From Macrobrachium rosenbergii (Eukaryota; Arthropoda; Malacostraca; Decapoda; Palaemonidae), in the NCBI RefSeq assembly GCF_040412425.1, contig NC_089781.1, positions 48,469,727 through 48,533,726 on the forward strand: a stretch of DNA of 64,000 bases, written 5' to 3'. A program made the translations under genes and the position numbers. The first letter of the stretch is position 1. Each line of letters starts with the position of its first letter. Below the pieces are notes generated by a model. The model was not told the DNA's origin. It did no database searches and was given only the letters and a program-made list of their open reading frames with translations. This document shows, in pieces, positions 48,901-64,000 of this stretch.

Positions 48901-49790
48901 CCTTTGTTAACAGTATTGTTGGTGCATGATAGCTTAGAGGAACTTGAAGAAATGAGCGAGAAGGACTTTGTTTTACAACTAATTAGAGAGTTTACTAGGA
49001 ATGGTTGGCCCCATGGACATACATGCATTTTGGTCATTTAGAAATGAAATTAGTGTTCATGACAATTTAGTATTTAAAATGGACAGAGTTATAATTCCTA
49101 GTGAATTAACAGCAAAGGTGTTGAAAGATATACACAAGTCACATCAAGGTTTGGAAAACCTTGATGCAACTTGTCACTCAGGTTAGCCAGAGATCTTGTG
49201 TTTTGGCCTGGTATGACAGCTCAGATCAAGGATATGATTGCTTCCTGTGAAACATGTAATGCTTGTCAAAGGCAACAGACTAAAGTGCAACTAATTCCTC
49301 ACGAAATTCCTGAATTACCTTGGGCTAAGCTGGGTGCTGATCTGTTTGAGTGGAATGGCAAATTGTACCATATACTTGTTGATTATTATAGTAAATACTT
49401 TGAGTTTAACTTACAGGAAAACACCCGTGTAAGACAGTGATTGCGTATTGTAAGTCTCAGTTTGCCCGCCATGGCATACCTGTGATAATCCATAGTGATA
49501 ATGTCCCCCAGTTTATAGCCAGGGAGTTCAGGGAATTTTGCAAATCTTATGGTATAAGATGGTTATCCCCGTGGTAATGGTCTTGCAGAACGAAGTACTC
49601 AGGCATTGAAAAAGTTACTTACCAAGGCAAAAAAAGATGGCAGCGACCCTTACCTTAGTGTGTTCTATTATAGAAATACACCGGTAATAAGGAGTATTAG
49701 TCCTGCTCAATTACTCTTTGGGAGAACACGCACAACACTCCCAACTGTTCCAAAACTCTTAGCCCCTGAAGCTTAAGATCCAGTAGAGTT
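48901..49790 (+). pseudogene. Ty3/gypsy remnant 2: integrase
   Basis: Zinc domain: HKSHQGLE, then CETCNACQRQ (CxxC). The core begins KLGADLFEWNGKLYHILVDY (first Asp, about 49335). HSDNVPQFIAREFREFC near 49490-49545 supplies the second Asp, and RGNGLAERSTQALKKL near 49575-49615 the Glu. A small deletion lies between them near 49560. SPAQLLFGRTRTTLP marks the end of the core. Frames change near 49170, 49430 and 49560, and a stop follows at about 49775. Confidence 0.88.
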
Positions 49791-50222
49791 TCAGAAATGC
49801 TAAAGAATAATCAAGAGTTGCAAAAGAATCCACTATGATAAGAATGCAAGGGGTCTTCCTGAGTTAGAGGAAAGAAGTTTAGTTAGAATGAAGGATACAA
49901 ATAATAAAAATGAGTGGCACCAATGTCTTATGTAGTTCAAGATGGATCTGGTCAAATGTATAGGAGAAATCATCAACAATTAGTAAAAACTCCTGAGAGA
50001 ATGGAACCTCTAGTTGAAGGTAATTTACTTGATGATGATATTCATGTGTCTGAAGAAGGTGCGCTTCATGAGCAAGAAACATGTTCCGAATTGAGGGTTC
50101 CCGTATCTCAGGCTACTGCACCTAGTGTTAATGTACAGGAAAATGTCTCAAGTAGTAGTACCACAGAGATCACAACATCGAGTGGAAGAGTTGTACGGAG
50201 ACCTGAAAGACTGGATCTGTAG
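49791..50222 (+). pseudogene. Ty3/gypsy remnant 2: integrase tail
   Basis: Continuation to a final stop at 50220-50222. The last open segment (49914-50222) ends in SSGRVVRRPERLDL, a basic ending seen in integrase tails of this element type. No catalytic motif is expected here. Confidence 0.65.
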
Positions 50223-50495
50223 AGATTAATGGTGTACTGTACTGCACTGTACTTTACAGACTTGAGTTTATTTCTTAGTGCAAGGTTTCAATACAGTATA
50301 ATGTAATGTAAAGAACAGAGTTTATTTTGTAAGAATTGTCCTGAATGGAATTACAATATTATGAGTGTTAGAATATGGTTTTAAGACAGTATACTGTACT
50401 CTTCTGCAAAGAATTGGGTTTATTTGTCTGATTTGTCCTCAGTGGAATTACAACACAGTACATGATTTATTTCATAAAGTGACGTGTTGTTTGAT
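50223..50495. other. Noncoding 3' region of gypsy remnant 2
   Basis: Contains short repeats of TACTGTACTGCACTG and several ACAGTATA words. No coding signal. Confidence 0.5.
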
Positions 50496-50700
50496 GTTTA
50501 AAAAGGAGATGTAATGATATCTTGTGAATATGTTTAAAAGACTATGCTGTCGCCAGTGTGTTTGTGCCTTGGCGCACTTACTTGAGATATTATCATTGGA
50601 ACGCCCTCATGGAAGATGACAATGAAGGCCTTTACTGTGAAGAAGTGATTGTATTCAAAATGGGTAATTTCCATAACTGCTAATGTAAGTTGAAATTAAC
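50496..50700 (+). repeat. Polypurine tract and start of a candidate 3' LTR, gypsy remnant 2
   Basis: AAAAAGGAGA (about 50500-50509) is followed by TGTAATGATATC at 50510, the classical purine tract followed by TG of an LTR, 290 bp after the pol stop. The LTR end is not resolved and no 5' partner was found, so only the start is proposed. Confidence 0.5.
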
Positions 50701-50911
50701 CTTGTAGTTTGCAAAGTAGTGGTATTCATTGCTTTTATTATACAGTAGTTGCACAACATAACAGAGAAGGAAACGGGGGTAACAGCTGTTGGCAAAAAAA
50801 ATATTTAAGAAAACATACAATAATGACCAACAAATATTATGACTGGAAGCAACAGCTATGCTTTCTGATCAATGATACAATGAGAGAGAGTCCAGTCTAT
50901 TGATCAGAGAC

Positions 50912-50917
50912 TTTATT
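50912..50917 (-). terminator. Candidate polyadenylation signal for the RAD9-like gene
   Basis: AATAAA on the minus strand, about 640 bp downstream of the RAD9-like stop codon. It is the nearest clear hexamer I found in the right direction, but poly(A) site use cannot be judged from sequence alone. Confidence 0.3.
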
Positions 50918-51553
50918 AGATTAAAATCTCTTATCTGTTTGCAAACTGAAATAAAAACCAACTTTACCCCCAGACTCACTCACAGAGGTCTTGTACCTTA
51001 CTCTGTGACCACACATCAGGTATAGTACGAAATAAAAAAAGAGATATCTTATGGAATAATACATTCGTGAATACACATAAATCTTTATCATGAGCACTTA
51101 TATCAAAAAGAATTTAAAGCAGTTTTACATCTTATCAAATACCTGTCAGATTTTCATCATACAGTTTTGTATAAGCCGTTAAGAACATCTTTTTTTTTAA
51201 TGCTGAAAATAGTAAGGTCACTTAAAACTGGAAAAGACTTGATATAGTAGAGACCAAAGTTATAAAAATAAATAATTAACAATGAAATGCATGCATGCAC
51301 TCCCAAATATGGGAAATCTGACAGCTCCCTGGCTTTGTTTTCAATAAAAACTAACAAAATTTCTACCAGTGAACAAAGTACCTAAACAGTTTCACATAAA
51401 ACAACATTTCTGGTCCTGCAATAAAAAGAGAGAAGACGTAAAAATTCACCTACTGCGATTAGAACATTTCATGAGAGTTAGTAAATTTCTTGTACACATG
51501 AGAAAAGTTCTCTGATACCTTACAGTCTGGATTAGTTTTGTCAGATTTACAAT

Positions 51554-51831
51554 TCATGAATCATCTTCTGAATCTTCGGCTAAAATTCTATCAATTCCTG
51601 GTATACATTTTGGATCAAAGGTTGAATCAAAACAGCGGCTAAAAAACTTTGCCTTCTTTGCAGGGGGAGGGGTGCTTGGGAGAATCTTGCTCTCCTCATG
51701 TAATGCATTTAGACTGTGGGATTCTGGTCTGAGATATGATTTATTTTCATTAACCACAACCAGGGGTGGTTTCTTCCCGATAAGACTGCTTTCTCCGTGG
51801 AACAAGGAATGGCCAGCTTCGAAATTATGCC
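51554..51831 (-). CDS. RAD9A: RAD9-like checkpoint clamp subunit, C-terminal exon
   Basis: A terminal exon on the minus strand. A pyrimidine-rich acceptor (TTATTTATTTTTTCAG, on the minus strand, ending at 51832) precedes an open frame of about 92 codons that ends in TGA at 51556-51554. The C-terminus has PPPAKKAKFF, then the last residues ILAEDSEDDS. This matches the plan of the RAD9A tail: a Pro-Pro-Pro-Lys-Lys plus aromatic segment, then a terminal LAEDSE acidic motif. In vertebrates that serine is the CK2 site that recruits TopBP1 to the 9-1-1 clamp. Codon use is balanced and there are no lesions, unlike the surrounding transposon debris. Upstream exons with the PCNA-like domains were not found in the window and would lie at higher coordinates, possibly beyond 64000. 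Alternative: an unrelated protein with a similar acidic tail. Confidence 0.6.
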
Positions 51832-54090
<2,259 letters not shown>

Positions 54091-54119
54091 TGTTTCATTC
54101 AGCAATCATAACATCAAGA

Positions 54120-54365
54120 TCAAGAATCATAACGTCTCGTCTTAGAAGATAATCGCTCATTATATGTGGTTGATTTCTCACATACACCAATTCATCCTTC
54201 ATGGAATGAAGCCCATTACTACAAACAGGGCAGAGCCACGTCAATTTCCTGATGTTACCTTCACTGAGGCCACCTGAGAAAACACACTTGTGATGACACC
54301 ATGTTCTACAATCACATCATATCAACACCTCGTCTTTTCTTTTTCAGATCGGCCACAGGGGCCAG
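54120..54365 (-). pseudogene. PHD-like zinc finger remnant
   Basis: Minus-strand translation gives CGRSEKEKTRC, then after a two-base frame change CDCRTWCHHKCVFSGG, and then TWLCPVCSNGL. The pattern of paired cysteines, a Trp-x-His before the middle cysteine and a final WxCPxC is that of a PHD finger. A following segment (HSMKDELVYVRNQ) has no known motif, and a stop follows near 54110. PHD fingers occur in chromatin proteins and in ORF1 or ORF2 of several arthropod non-LTR retrotransposons. Given the context the second is more likely. A frameshift inside the finger argues for a pseudogene. Confidence 0.5.
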
Positions 54366-54880
54366 TCAACGCTTCCATTTTAGAAGCCATAAAACGCAAT
54401 CACTGACAGTCGTATTTTCTACTAATTGATTTTCTCATGTACAACATAACCAATTTTGGCAAAAGAAAAACTATAGTGTTTATTCTTCGTATGCAGGAGC
54501 ACTACTACTGTTAATTATCAACGTCTTCCTTTTCTTCCCAAAGGTTCAGTACCACACAGTTTGCAAAATGCTTATTCCAGATTTGACTACAATGTAGACT
54601 GATTTTCCTAATCCTTAAGGTAAACTGCTGGAGCCTCAGCAGTTCAAATGTTGTGCAAATGCTTTTTTTGATGGGAAGGTGAACATCAGTCTTGCTTCAC
54701 AGTTTACTGTTATTTGTCTTTGTTCTTTAATGTTGTTATTTATTGAAATGCTTTTCTGGTACTTCTCATTCATACTTATTCTTTACCTCTTGATTTCCAT
54801 CTCTACTGAGTTGCTTCCCCTGTCGCACTGGAAAAAGTCTGTTTTTCCGACTAACGTTGCAGCTTGGCTTATTAGCAGTT
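54366..54880. other. Unassigned sequence
   Basis: No coding or repeat signature recognised. A plus-strand frame (54679-54882) is hydrophobic but has no family resemblance. Confidence 0.3.
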
Positions 54881-55130
54881 AGTCCGGTACCTAGGCAGGG
54901 GCTCTGTTCCAGCGCCGCGCAGCACACTGGCGCTTACGCCACTGTAACTTGATGTTGCATAAAGTTGCAGCATTGTAAGCACATTAACTTGATGCCTTGT
55001 TGCTAGCATCGTTGACGGTGCTTACGGCACCGTAATTTGATGCAAAATCAAATTACAGTGCTGTAAAACGTCGTTAACGGCACTGAAAAAGCGCCATAAG
55101 ATCGAATCGCCATAAGTTGAGGACACACTG
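54881..55130. mobile_element. MITE-like element with terminal hairpin
   Basis: The right end reads GCCATAAGTTGAGGACACACTG, then TA (55131-55132), the form of a Tc1/mariner (Tigger-like) terminus. Internally, GCTTACG/CCATAAG words recur, and a strong hairpin lies at 55023-55065. The left end is not certain: a GCAGTTAGTCC near 54879 is a weak partner. No coding capacity. Confidence 0.45.
55023..55065. repeat. Near-perfect 19-bp inverted repeat
   Basis: The left arm TACGGCACCGTAATTTGAT (55023-55041) and right arm (55047-55065) are inverted repeats with two mismatches and a 5-nt loop, so the RNA or single-stranded DNA would form a stable hairpin. Confidence 0.8.
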
Positions 55131-56670
55131 TATAGTGTCCCAAAACAGGTTTGGCATGCTAACAAAAAAAAAGTGGGCACTCTGGTTTTTTGTGTAAAGT
55201 GACCACAAGAAAACATCAGCAATGGTAGCCATAATACATGTAACTTCCAAAGGAAATCTAGGGTAAACATGATATTTTGCCATTTTTATCAATGTAAAAT
55301 CCATTAGACTTAAAATTATCCTATCCACCAGTTGTATTATTCTTTGGTTTATTGTTATTATTATAATACAGTAATTGTTAGAAATTGGTTAGTTTCTATT
55401 CTGTTTTGCAGGAACATAATCATTCAAAGTATCTATCTGATATATATTCATGTATTCCAGGTACTGAATAACCCATTGTACTCCTAAGATGTCGTGCAGA
55501 AAAAGAAAATCGGCTCCCACTTTGATTGAACAAAAAAACTCAAGAGCCATGGGAAGGAAGAGCCTCCTCCAGAAAAAGTGAGGCGCCAAGGTAACTGCGT
55601 CATTCATTTTGAAAACACCAAACAGGGAAGTTTAGTCCTTTTTTCAGAATTAAAGGACCCTCAAAAACGATATCCAGAATGTAAAGCATCAACGTATTTC
55701 TGAGTCTGAAGGATCAACCTCCAAAATGGCAACATTTGTCAGCAAAGACCAGAAAATGTTGGTAATCTCAATGGATAATACCATTGCAACTATTATTCTC
55801 GGTATACCTGCAACCTTAACAGACTCAAAAGCTCCAGTGTAAGTACAACCATTGGCGAGAGCTTAAGAGAAAAGAAGCGTAGGACCAGTAAAGAGATAAT
55901 TTTTTACCCTGACTGTCTTCTGCAATAAGTCTGGTCGAATTCATGTAAAGAAAGGAAGAAGCCGCACAAAAGAGAGTACAGTATAACAATATTCGGAAGA
56001 GAAAGAGAAGGTTGGAAGGCTATAATTAAAATAACTGAGGAACAAAATGATGATACCTAGCTGGTGAAGCTAGATATCATCCTTCTTGCAGAAGAAAGTA
56101 TACAGTGAAATCACAGTACTGGAGGAGCCAAGATAATCAATCAGTTGCTGCACAAACTGCTCTGGATGGCCATAAATCTGCACTTCATCATGTAGTTGCA
56201 TATGTTACAGAGTATGTGATCCAAGCAAATAATGTCCACTGTTGAGTTGGAAAAAACGCCATTCAAGAATCACAAATACAAAGGTGCCAAGAGATTAAAA
56301 CCAAAACATGAAAATCACTGATTTGAATGGCAAAATTCAGTTTGTTACATGTAATTCTGCAAACAGTCAACCATTTTTCTTACTATACAACTCTAAAATA
56401 ACAGTTGGAGATGCCACATCAGAAGTGATACCTAACCAGCTCATGAAGTTCTTGAGTACTGTAATGGACAAGCAAATGATTAGCACATCAGATCATGCAA
56501 CTCGTCTAGTTCTGTCAACTGCCGTGCTGTTACTAACAGGGAATGGAAATTACCCACACACATTTTGCTGTGCATAACATTAAGACATTTGTATCATAGC
56601 AAACTACTACTAACATTGTTAAACTGACTTGGTCACTGTGAAAACAACTGCTTTACAATGGAATTAGAAT

Positions 56671-56760
56671 CTGCAGTAGATACAGCCCTGGAGCAAGAAT
56701 CTGCAGTAGACACAGCCTTGGAGCAAGAATCTGCAGTAGACACAGCCTTGGAGCAAAAAT
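56671..56760 (+). repeat. 30-bp tandem triplication inside the uncharacterised pseudogene
   Basis: Three copies of a 30-bp unit (CTGCAGTAGACACAGCCTTG plus GAGCAAGAAT), at 56671-56700, 56701-56730 and 56731-56760. The first differs at two positions and the last at one. As 30 is divisible by three, the triplication encodes a 10-residue repeat (AVDTALEQES). Confidence 0.9.
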
Positions 56761-57841
56761 CAACAGTACTGACTAATTAGATTGTTAAACCACCATACAA
56801 TGCTGTGTTTCATTCCGAATGGGACAACTTTAATCAACACTTACCAGGAATTCATGGTGGTCCGTTCATCAACACTGCGGGAGGAATAATGCTGCAAGAG
56901 GTCCAAGGGACTTACTGTATACTCCGTCTCAATCAGCATTACTATGTACCGTTTCTAAGTCTTCTCTAGTAAGAAAACAAGATCCCCCCACCCCTCAGCG
57001 CTTCCTGCTTTCCATGTATCAAGAAGACGAGGACCAGTAATGAATTCGGAATACATAGAGGAGCCCATCAAAAATAAAGTTGCATTTGCTAAAGGATAAA
57101 TGTTCTATGTAATTTGGATATTATGTCGAAAAGCTTGTGCGACAGGGAAACAAACTGTGCCAGCCTTTGGTGGCTTCATTGCAGCAACAAGGATTGCACC
57201 ACTCCGATGCACTACTATCCCTGGATCCCAGAACCTGATCACAGAATATAATGTTGTCAAAGAATTACTTAAGTGGTGTGAACAAGCTACAAAAGACTTA
57301 GGGGTATGTATGAAAGCTCTGCCACTGATGTGGGACAATCCTGCTGAATACAAAAATTACATTATTTTAATTGGTGCTTTCCATACCATTATGAATTATT
57401 TGAACATGATCAGTCATAAAATGGCTGGTCCTGGATATGCTGAATTGCTGATTGAAGCTGGCCTTGATACATTGGGATGTGTTGGGAAAGTTCTCAGTGG
57501 CAAGAGGTACAGCAAGGCATTATGGGTTCTCAAAGATGTGCGTGAAAAATTTGAGAGACTTCTGCTTCAGAGCTTCACAGATGCAAAACAGGAAACTGAA
57601 GGAAATGCATAAGCCTTAAATAATCTCATTACATCTATGACCCCTGATACCATGGCTAATGCCGTAGAGGATAAAGTTTATCAAAGCACCTGGACAAATA
57701 CATCGCATTTCAAGAAATGGGGAAAACTGCTCAGTTCTAGGTGTCCTTCCTGGATGATTCTCGATTCGCTTTTCTCGTTAAATATGCAGTCAAAACTACT
57801 AACCTACCTTGTTTCACAAGACAATGGGGGACAGCAGATCT

Positions 57842-57842
57842 G

Positions 57843-57871
<29 letters not shown>
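57842..57871. repeat. Poly(T) run, about 30 bp
   Basis: An unbroken T run within the uncharacterised pseudogene, between QDNGGQQIC and MLSVEESHPG. It could be the poly(A) tail of a minus-strand retroposon that has since decayed or been deleted. Confidence 0.85.
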
Positions 57872-57874
<3 letters not shown>

Positions 57875-58405
57875 CTATCCGTTGAGGAATCACATCCAGG
57901 TACAAGTGAACTGTTAAGGAAGGGAGCTATATCTGTTGCAAGGTCTCTTATTCCAGGGAATCTGTGTGCTGTTAAAAAAACAAAGGAGAAGACCTTTATG
58001 AAATTTGCCAAATCTAGAGGAGGTGCTGGAGGTGCAGGACTCTCAGGCACACTACATAATTATGGTCCCTATCAAAGATGGATAAGAATTGCATCGGAAT
58101 GTACCAAGTGTTATGAAGCTACTCTTGAGATGGCTGGAATGACTGGGGATGAGGACAGTATAAAAAATGGAAAGCACAGAGAGCTGTGTGAATCTGAAAT
58201 CAAGCGAAGTGAGGATGCAGTGCAAAACACACTTAATACCATTCAGGGATAGCTCAACCCATTCAACACGAGTGACAAAGATAAACTCTGTAAAATCTCT
58301 CCTGGTGCATGTGTTCCTCTTGACATTGAAAAGGTTGTCCTACAGCCACAGAAGGTGGGAAAAGAAGCCAAAATTGTTTTCATGCAAGTAGTATTTAAAA
58401 TCTGA

Positions 58406-59864
58406 GGGCGGACGGAAAAAAATGCGGATGGACAAACAGAGCCGGCACAACAATTTTCTTTTACAGAAAACTAAACACAGCCTTCTCATACATCTCAACT
58501 CTTTTAAGTAGTTGTGAGTATATATTAATAATAGAATGCAAAGCTTTTGTTTGTAACAATAAACATTTGTCGAAAGCTCATGGATATGGAGGATTTGTTG
58601 CACATCAAAACACAAGGCATAGGTGTTTTCTGTATAAGGCCATGTACTATCAAACCACATAATCTCGTGACCTTCGTTTGTAAGGTTCCTGCACTCCTCC
58701 CAGTATGCCTTAATCTCTGCCAGTGGCAACCCAGTCTAAAATCAATTCTTATGTTTTAGTAGTACCTTCAAGAACCTTACAAAGGTGAATGGCTACTGGT
58801 GCTGATTAAATAAAACTTCATGACCGGCTGGTTTGTTCCTTTCAATTAGATGAGGAAAAGCAATTTTGTATGCAATGCAAACAATAAATTCTAAAGACAT
58901 AGTTGCTTTTTTGTCTTTTTATTACCTTGCTAATAGTTCAACTAAAGAAAATTCTTGCTAAATTTACTTAAAATTTTTTCCTATGTATAAATTGTAAGGT
59001 TCACAGGTTGTTTTTTTGTTTAGAACAATCGTTCGCAGATTGTTCCTTTGTTGTGGGTGTTGCCTCCTTACCCGGTTTTTTTTTTTATGTGTGTATGAAG
59101 TTGATGTCTGTTGCCATTTTTGTTGATAGCGGCAGTCGGGTGAGGTATGGCAGCGAGTCAGGTTCTCAGCAGCATAGCAGCAAGAAGTCCTTATTTTCAC
59201 ATAAGGCATCATTTTATCTGTTGGCTGTGGTAGCAGAGGATGGCTGGATGACTAAACCATAGTCATCTGTGGGGCTGGTTCCTGTTTGACAGCAGATATG
59301 CTGTCTCGACGTTTCTGCCGTAATCATCTGTATGTTGGATGTCTTCCTGTTTGCAGTCACTGGCTGCATCGGTGATTTCATGGAATTCGCCTGAGTATTT
59401 TCATCCTCTTCGACAGCTGGGTCTGTCTCAACGTCTCTACGGAGATAGTTCATTTTTTTTATTGTGCTGCCCTGAGTTAATAGTGTGTTTTCTTTTTATG
59501 ATGGTTGTTGATTACTGTTATTTATGCTGCTCTATTTGTTATAACGCTTTGGTATTATGTTGTTTACCATATGCTGCATGAGCATGTTATTTATGTTTCT
59601 TGATTATTGTTTATTATGTTGCATGCTGTGCTTTCACATTATTGTTTAAGCTGCCTGTTTTTTTTTATTTGTGATGTAACTGTCTAGTTATTTGTGATGT
59701 AGCTAAAGTGTTTGTTGATTTGCACTTTACTGCTGACTTGAGTTAAAGTAATGATTATATACTGTGTTTGTTCATTGTTATTTACAGTGTTTGTAAAGTA
59801 ACTCAGTTTTAGCTACATTTGTTTTTGATTCTTTTGACTGACTCTGTTTATTGATTAATTCATC
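58406..59864. other. Unassigned sequence
   Basis: No domain on either strand. T-rich towards 59450-59860 with TGTTTATT-like words. Short frames (58340-58729 minus, 59214-59453 minus) have no recognisable family. Confidence 0.35.
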
Positions 59865-59894
59865 ATGAGTAATGTTCATGTTTTTTGTTTAATG

Positions 59895-60570
59895 CTAAAC
59901 CTTGATACCAAACAAGAAAGACAAAAACTATTCTTCTCAAGACCAGAACATGTCAAAATACCTGAAGCTCTAAAATCTAAATTTCAGATCGAGTTACAAA
60001 ACCGCTACGAGATTCTTGAAAGTTTAGAAGACCAAAACAGTTATGAAAATGATCTTGAAAACTTGAATAATAACATCATTATCCCACTGAAAGAAGTAGC
60101 AAAGAAGTTCCAGGACATAAAACCCTCCGACAACAGCAAATTCTCTGAAGAGACAAAGAACCTCATGAAAACAAGTAGAAATCTCAAGCCCCCATCAGCA
60201 GTGCGGGAGAAAATTGAAGCAACAGAACTAAACAAACCTATACAGAAAAAGCAACGAGAAGACCTTTGCAATAGAACAACAAAAATAATTGAAGATGTCA
60301 TTAAACAGGGCAGAGGGTTCAAAACAGCAAAATGAAAACTCGGCCAAGGGAAGCTTCAATTCACTGGGATGCTAGAAGAAGACGGTTCCCTTACAACCAA
60401 CCGTGATGGAATAGTTAAGCAAGAGAGTACTACCAAAAGCTTTACTCCTCAGAAAGACCCCGTTACCATCTTCACGAAAGAGAAAATCAACAACTATCTC
60501 ATGACAAAATTCTGGAAGCCCAACACCTAATGGTCCGAAAAAACCCAAGAGGTTCAGTAGGAGAATAGGT
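59895..60570 (+). pseudogene. Non-LTR retrotransposon (LINE) ORF2 fragment, linker between endonuclease and RT
   Basis: The open frame 59865-60335 carries a helical, charged segment (LQNRYEILESLEDQNSYEND, then SRNLKPPSAVREKIEATELN) typical of the linker after the AP endonuclease in craniofacial-development-protein-2-like LINE ORFs. After a stop at 60333-60335 the same kind of reading continues as KLQFTGMLEEDGSLTTNRDG, the motif that precedes the RT fingers in these proteins, and it ends near 60530 without the RT catalytic core. Both the endonuclease and the polymerase are missing. The clade (RTE/Jockey-like) is a guess. Confidence 0.6.
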
Positions 60571-60861
60571 ACCAGCCCTCGGGCTGGAGAGTTAAACAAT
60601 GGGCCTAGCGACACACTGGCCACGTGTCATAGGTATTGGGACCTGTTCCCCCACTGTCTGTCGGCCTAAGAAACAGGAGATCAGCGCCTGCCCTATGAGC
60701 CTACAGAGGTCCAGGAGGACTTTAACTTTTTTAATATATGTATATGTATATATATATATATAAATTATATATATAAATATTATATATATACATACATATA
60801 TATACAAATGAGCCATTCCAGAAAGCTTGTCATAATTTCCCAAGGTCTCAGATATATCTAT
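60571..60861. other. Unassigned sequence with short TA runs
   Basis: GC-richer block (60590-60720) without coding signal. A 15-bp word CACTGGCCACGTGTC here (about 60615) recurs once near 62779, which hints at a dispersed repeat. Confidence 0.35.

Positions 60862-64000
<3,139 letters not shown>

Larger units (their letters stand above)
55489..58405 (+). pseudogene. Decayed uncharacterised multi-domain gene of a repetitive invertebrate family
   Basis: Scattered frames on the plus strand read in order as one protein: a basic start (MSCRKRKSAPTLIEQ, 55489), a cysteine-containing segment (FYPDCLLQ, 55900s), FGREREGWKAIIKITEEQ (55970-56045), a middle region with SDHATRLVLSTAVLLLTGN (56490s), FHSEWDNF and FINTAGGIMLQEV (56810-56900), then the open frame 57100-57612 (KQTVPAFGGFIAATR, LGVCMKALPLMWDNP, GYAELLIEAGLDTLGCVGKV). 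A last frame is 57836-58252 (SHPGTSELLRKGAISVARSL, YEATLEMAGM, KRSEDAVQ). I recognise the whole as a multi-copy uncharacterised family of aquatic invertebrates with no assigned function, from memory and unchecked. Many stops and frameshifts show it is dead. A poly(T) run replaces an internal segment. Confidence 0.6.

Overview
The window looks like a repeat-dominated, gene-poor stretch of an arthropod nuclear genome, most likely a decapod crustacean. The reasons are: split coding regions with splice-like boundaries, very long (TA)n and (CA)n tracts, TTAGG-like repeats, abundant DIRS-like retroelements, and a SINE of a type I associate with decapods. The species assignment is inference. No operon-like or prokaryotic organisation is present.

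Layout. 1-5.37 kb is AT-rich sequence followed by a 4-kb A-rich (TAAATAAA-like) tract. 5.38-6.39 kb is the 3' remnant of a DIRS-like element. 8.6-9.17 kb is a 33-bp minisatellite. 9.5-13.58 kb is a decayed DIRS element. 13.58-33.1 kb is a diverged AT-rich repeat family in three alignable copies: A and B in direct orientation, and C inverted. Copy C is interrupted twice. One insertion is a complete piggyBac-type transposon (19266-21839) with TTAA duplications. The other is a TA-flanked Tigger/pogo-like DNA element (22192-30509) that itself carries a nearly complete minus-strand DIRS element (22399-30354). 33.1-34.6 kb is a truncated Ty3/gypsy pol (integrase). 35417-44011 is a second, plus-strand DIRS element of the same family, with a SINE in its recombinase gene. 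46.5-50.2 kb is a second, decayed gypsy pol split by a 737-bp solo LTR. 51.5-51.8 kb holds the only convincing host coding sequence, a minus-strand terminal exon resembling the C-terminal tail of RAD9 (9-1-1 checkpoint clamp). 54-60.6 kb holds remnants of a PHD-like finger, a MITE-like hairpin, a decayed uncharacterised multi-domain gene and a LINE. The rest is microsatellites and unassigned sequence.

How the parts work together. The two large DIRS copies show the family's full architecture: zinc-knuckle-like exon, short intron, Gag, RT-RNase H with a DAM-like region, and an overlapping tyrosine recombinase ORF. They have inverted terminal repeats of unequal length and an internal complementary region that joins the reverse complements of both termini. 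Element 1 keeps an open recombinase frame with all expected catalytic residues, but its Gag has one stop and its RT one frameshift. Element 2 is more damaged.

The most interesting observations are the 171-nt zinc-binding exon conserved with intact splice signals in both DIRS copies, the precisely dateable nested insertions (piggyBac with a paralogous empty site, solo LTR, SINE), and the three-copy AT-rich repeat whose (TA)n block has expanded in one copy only.
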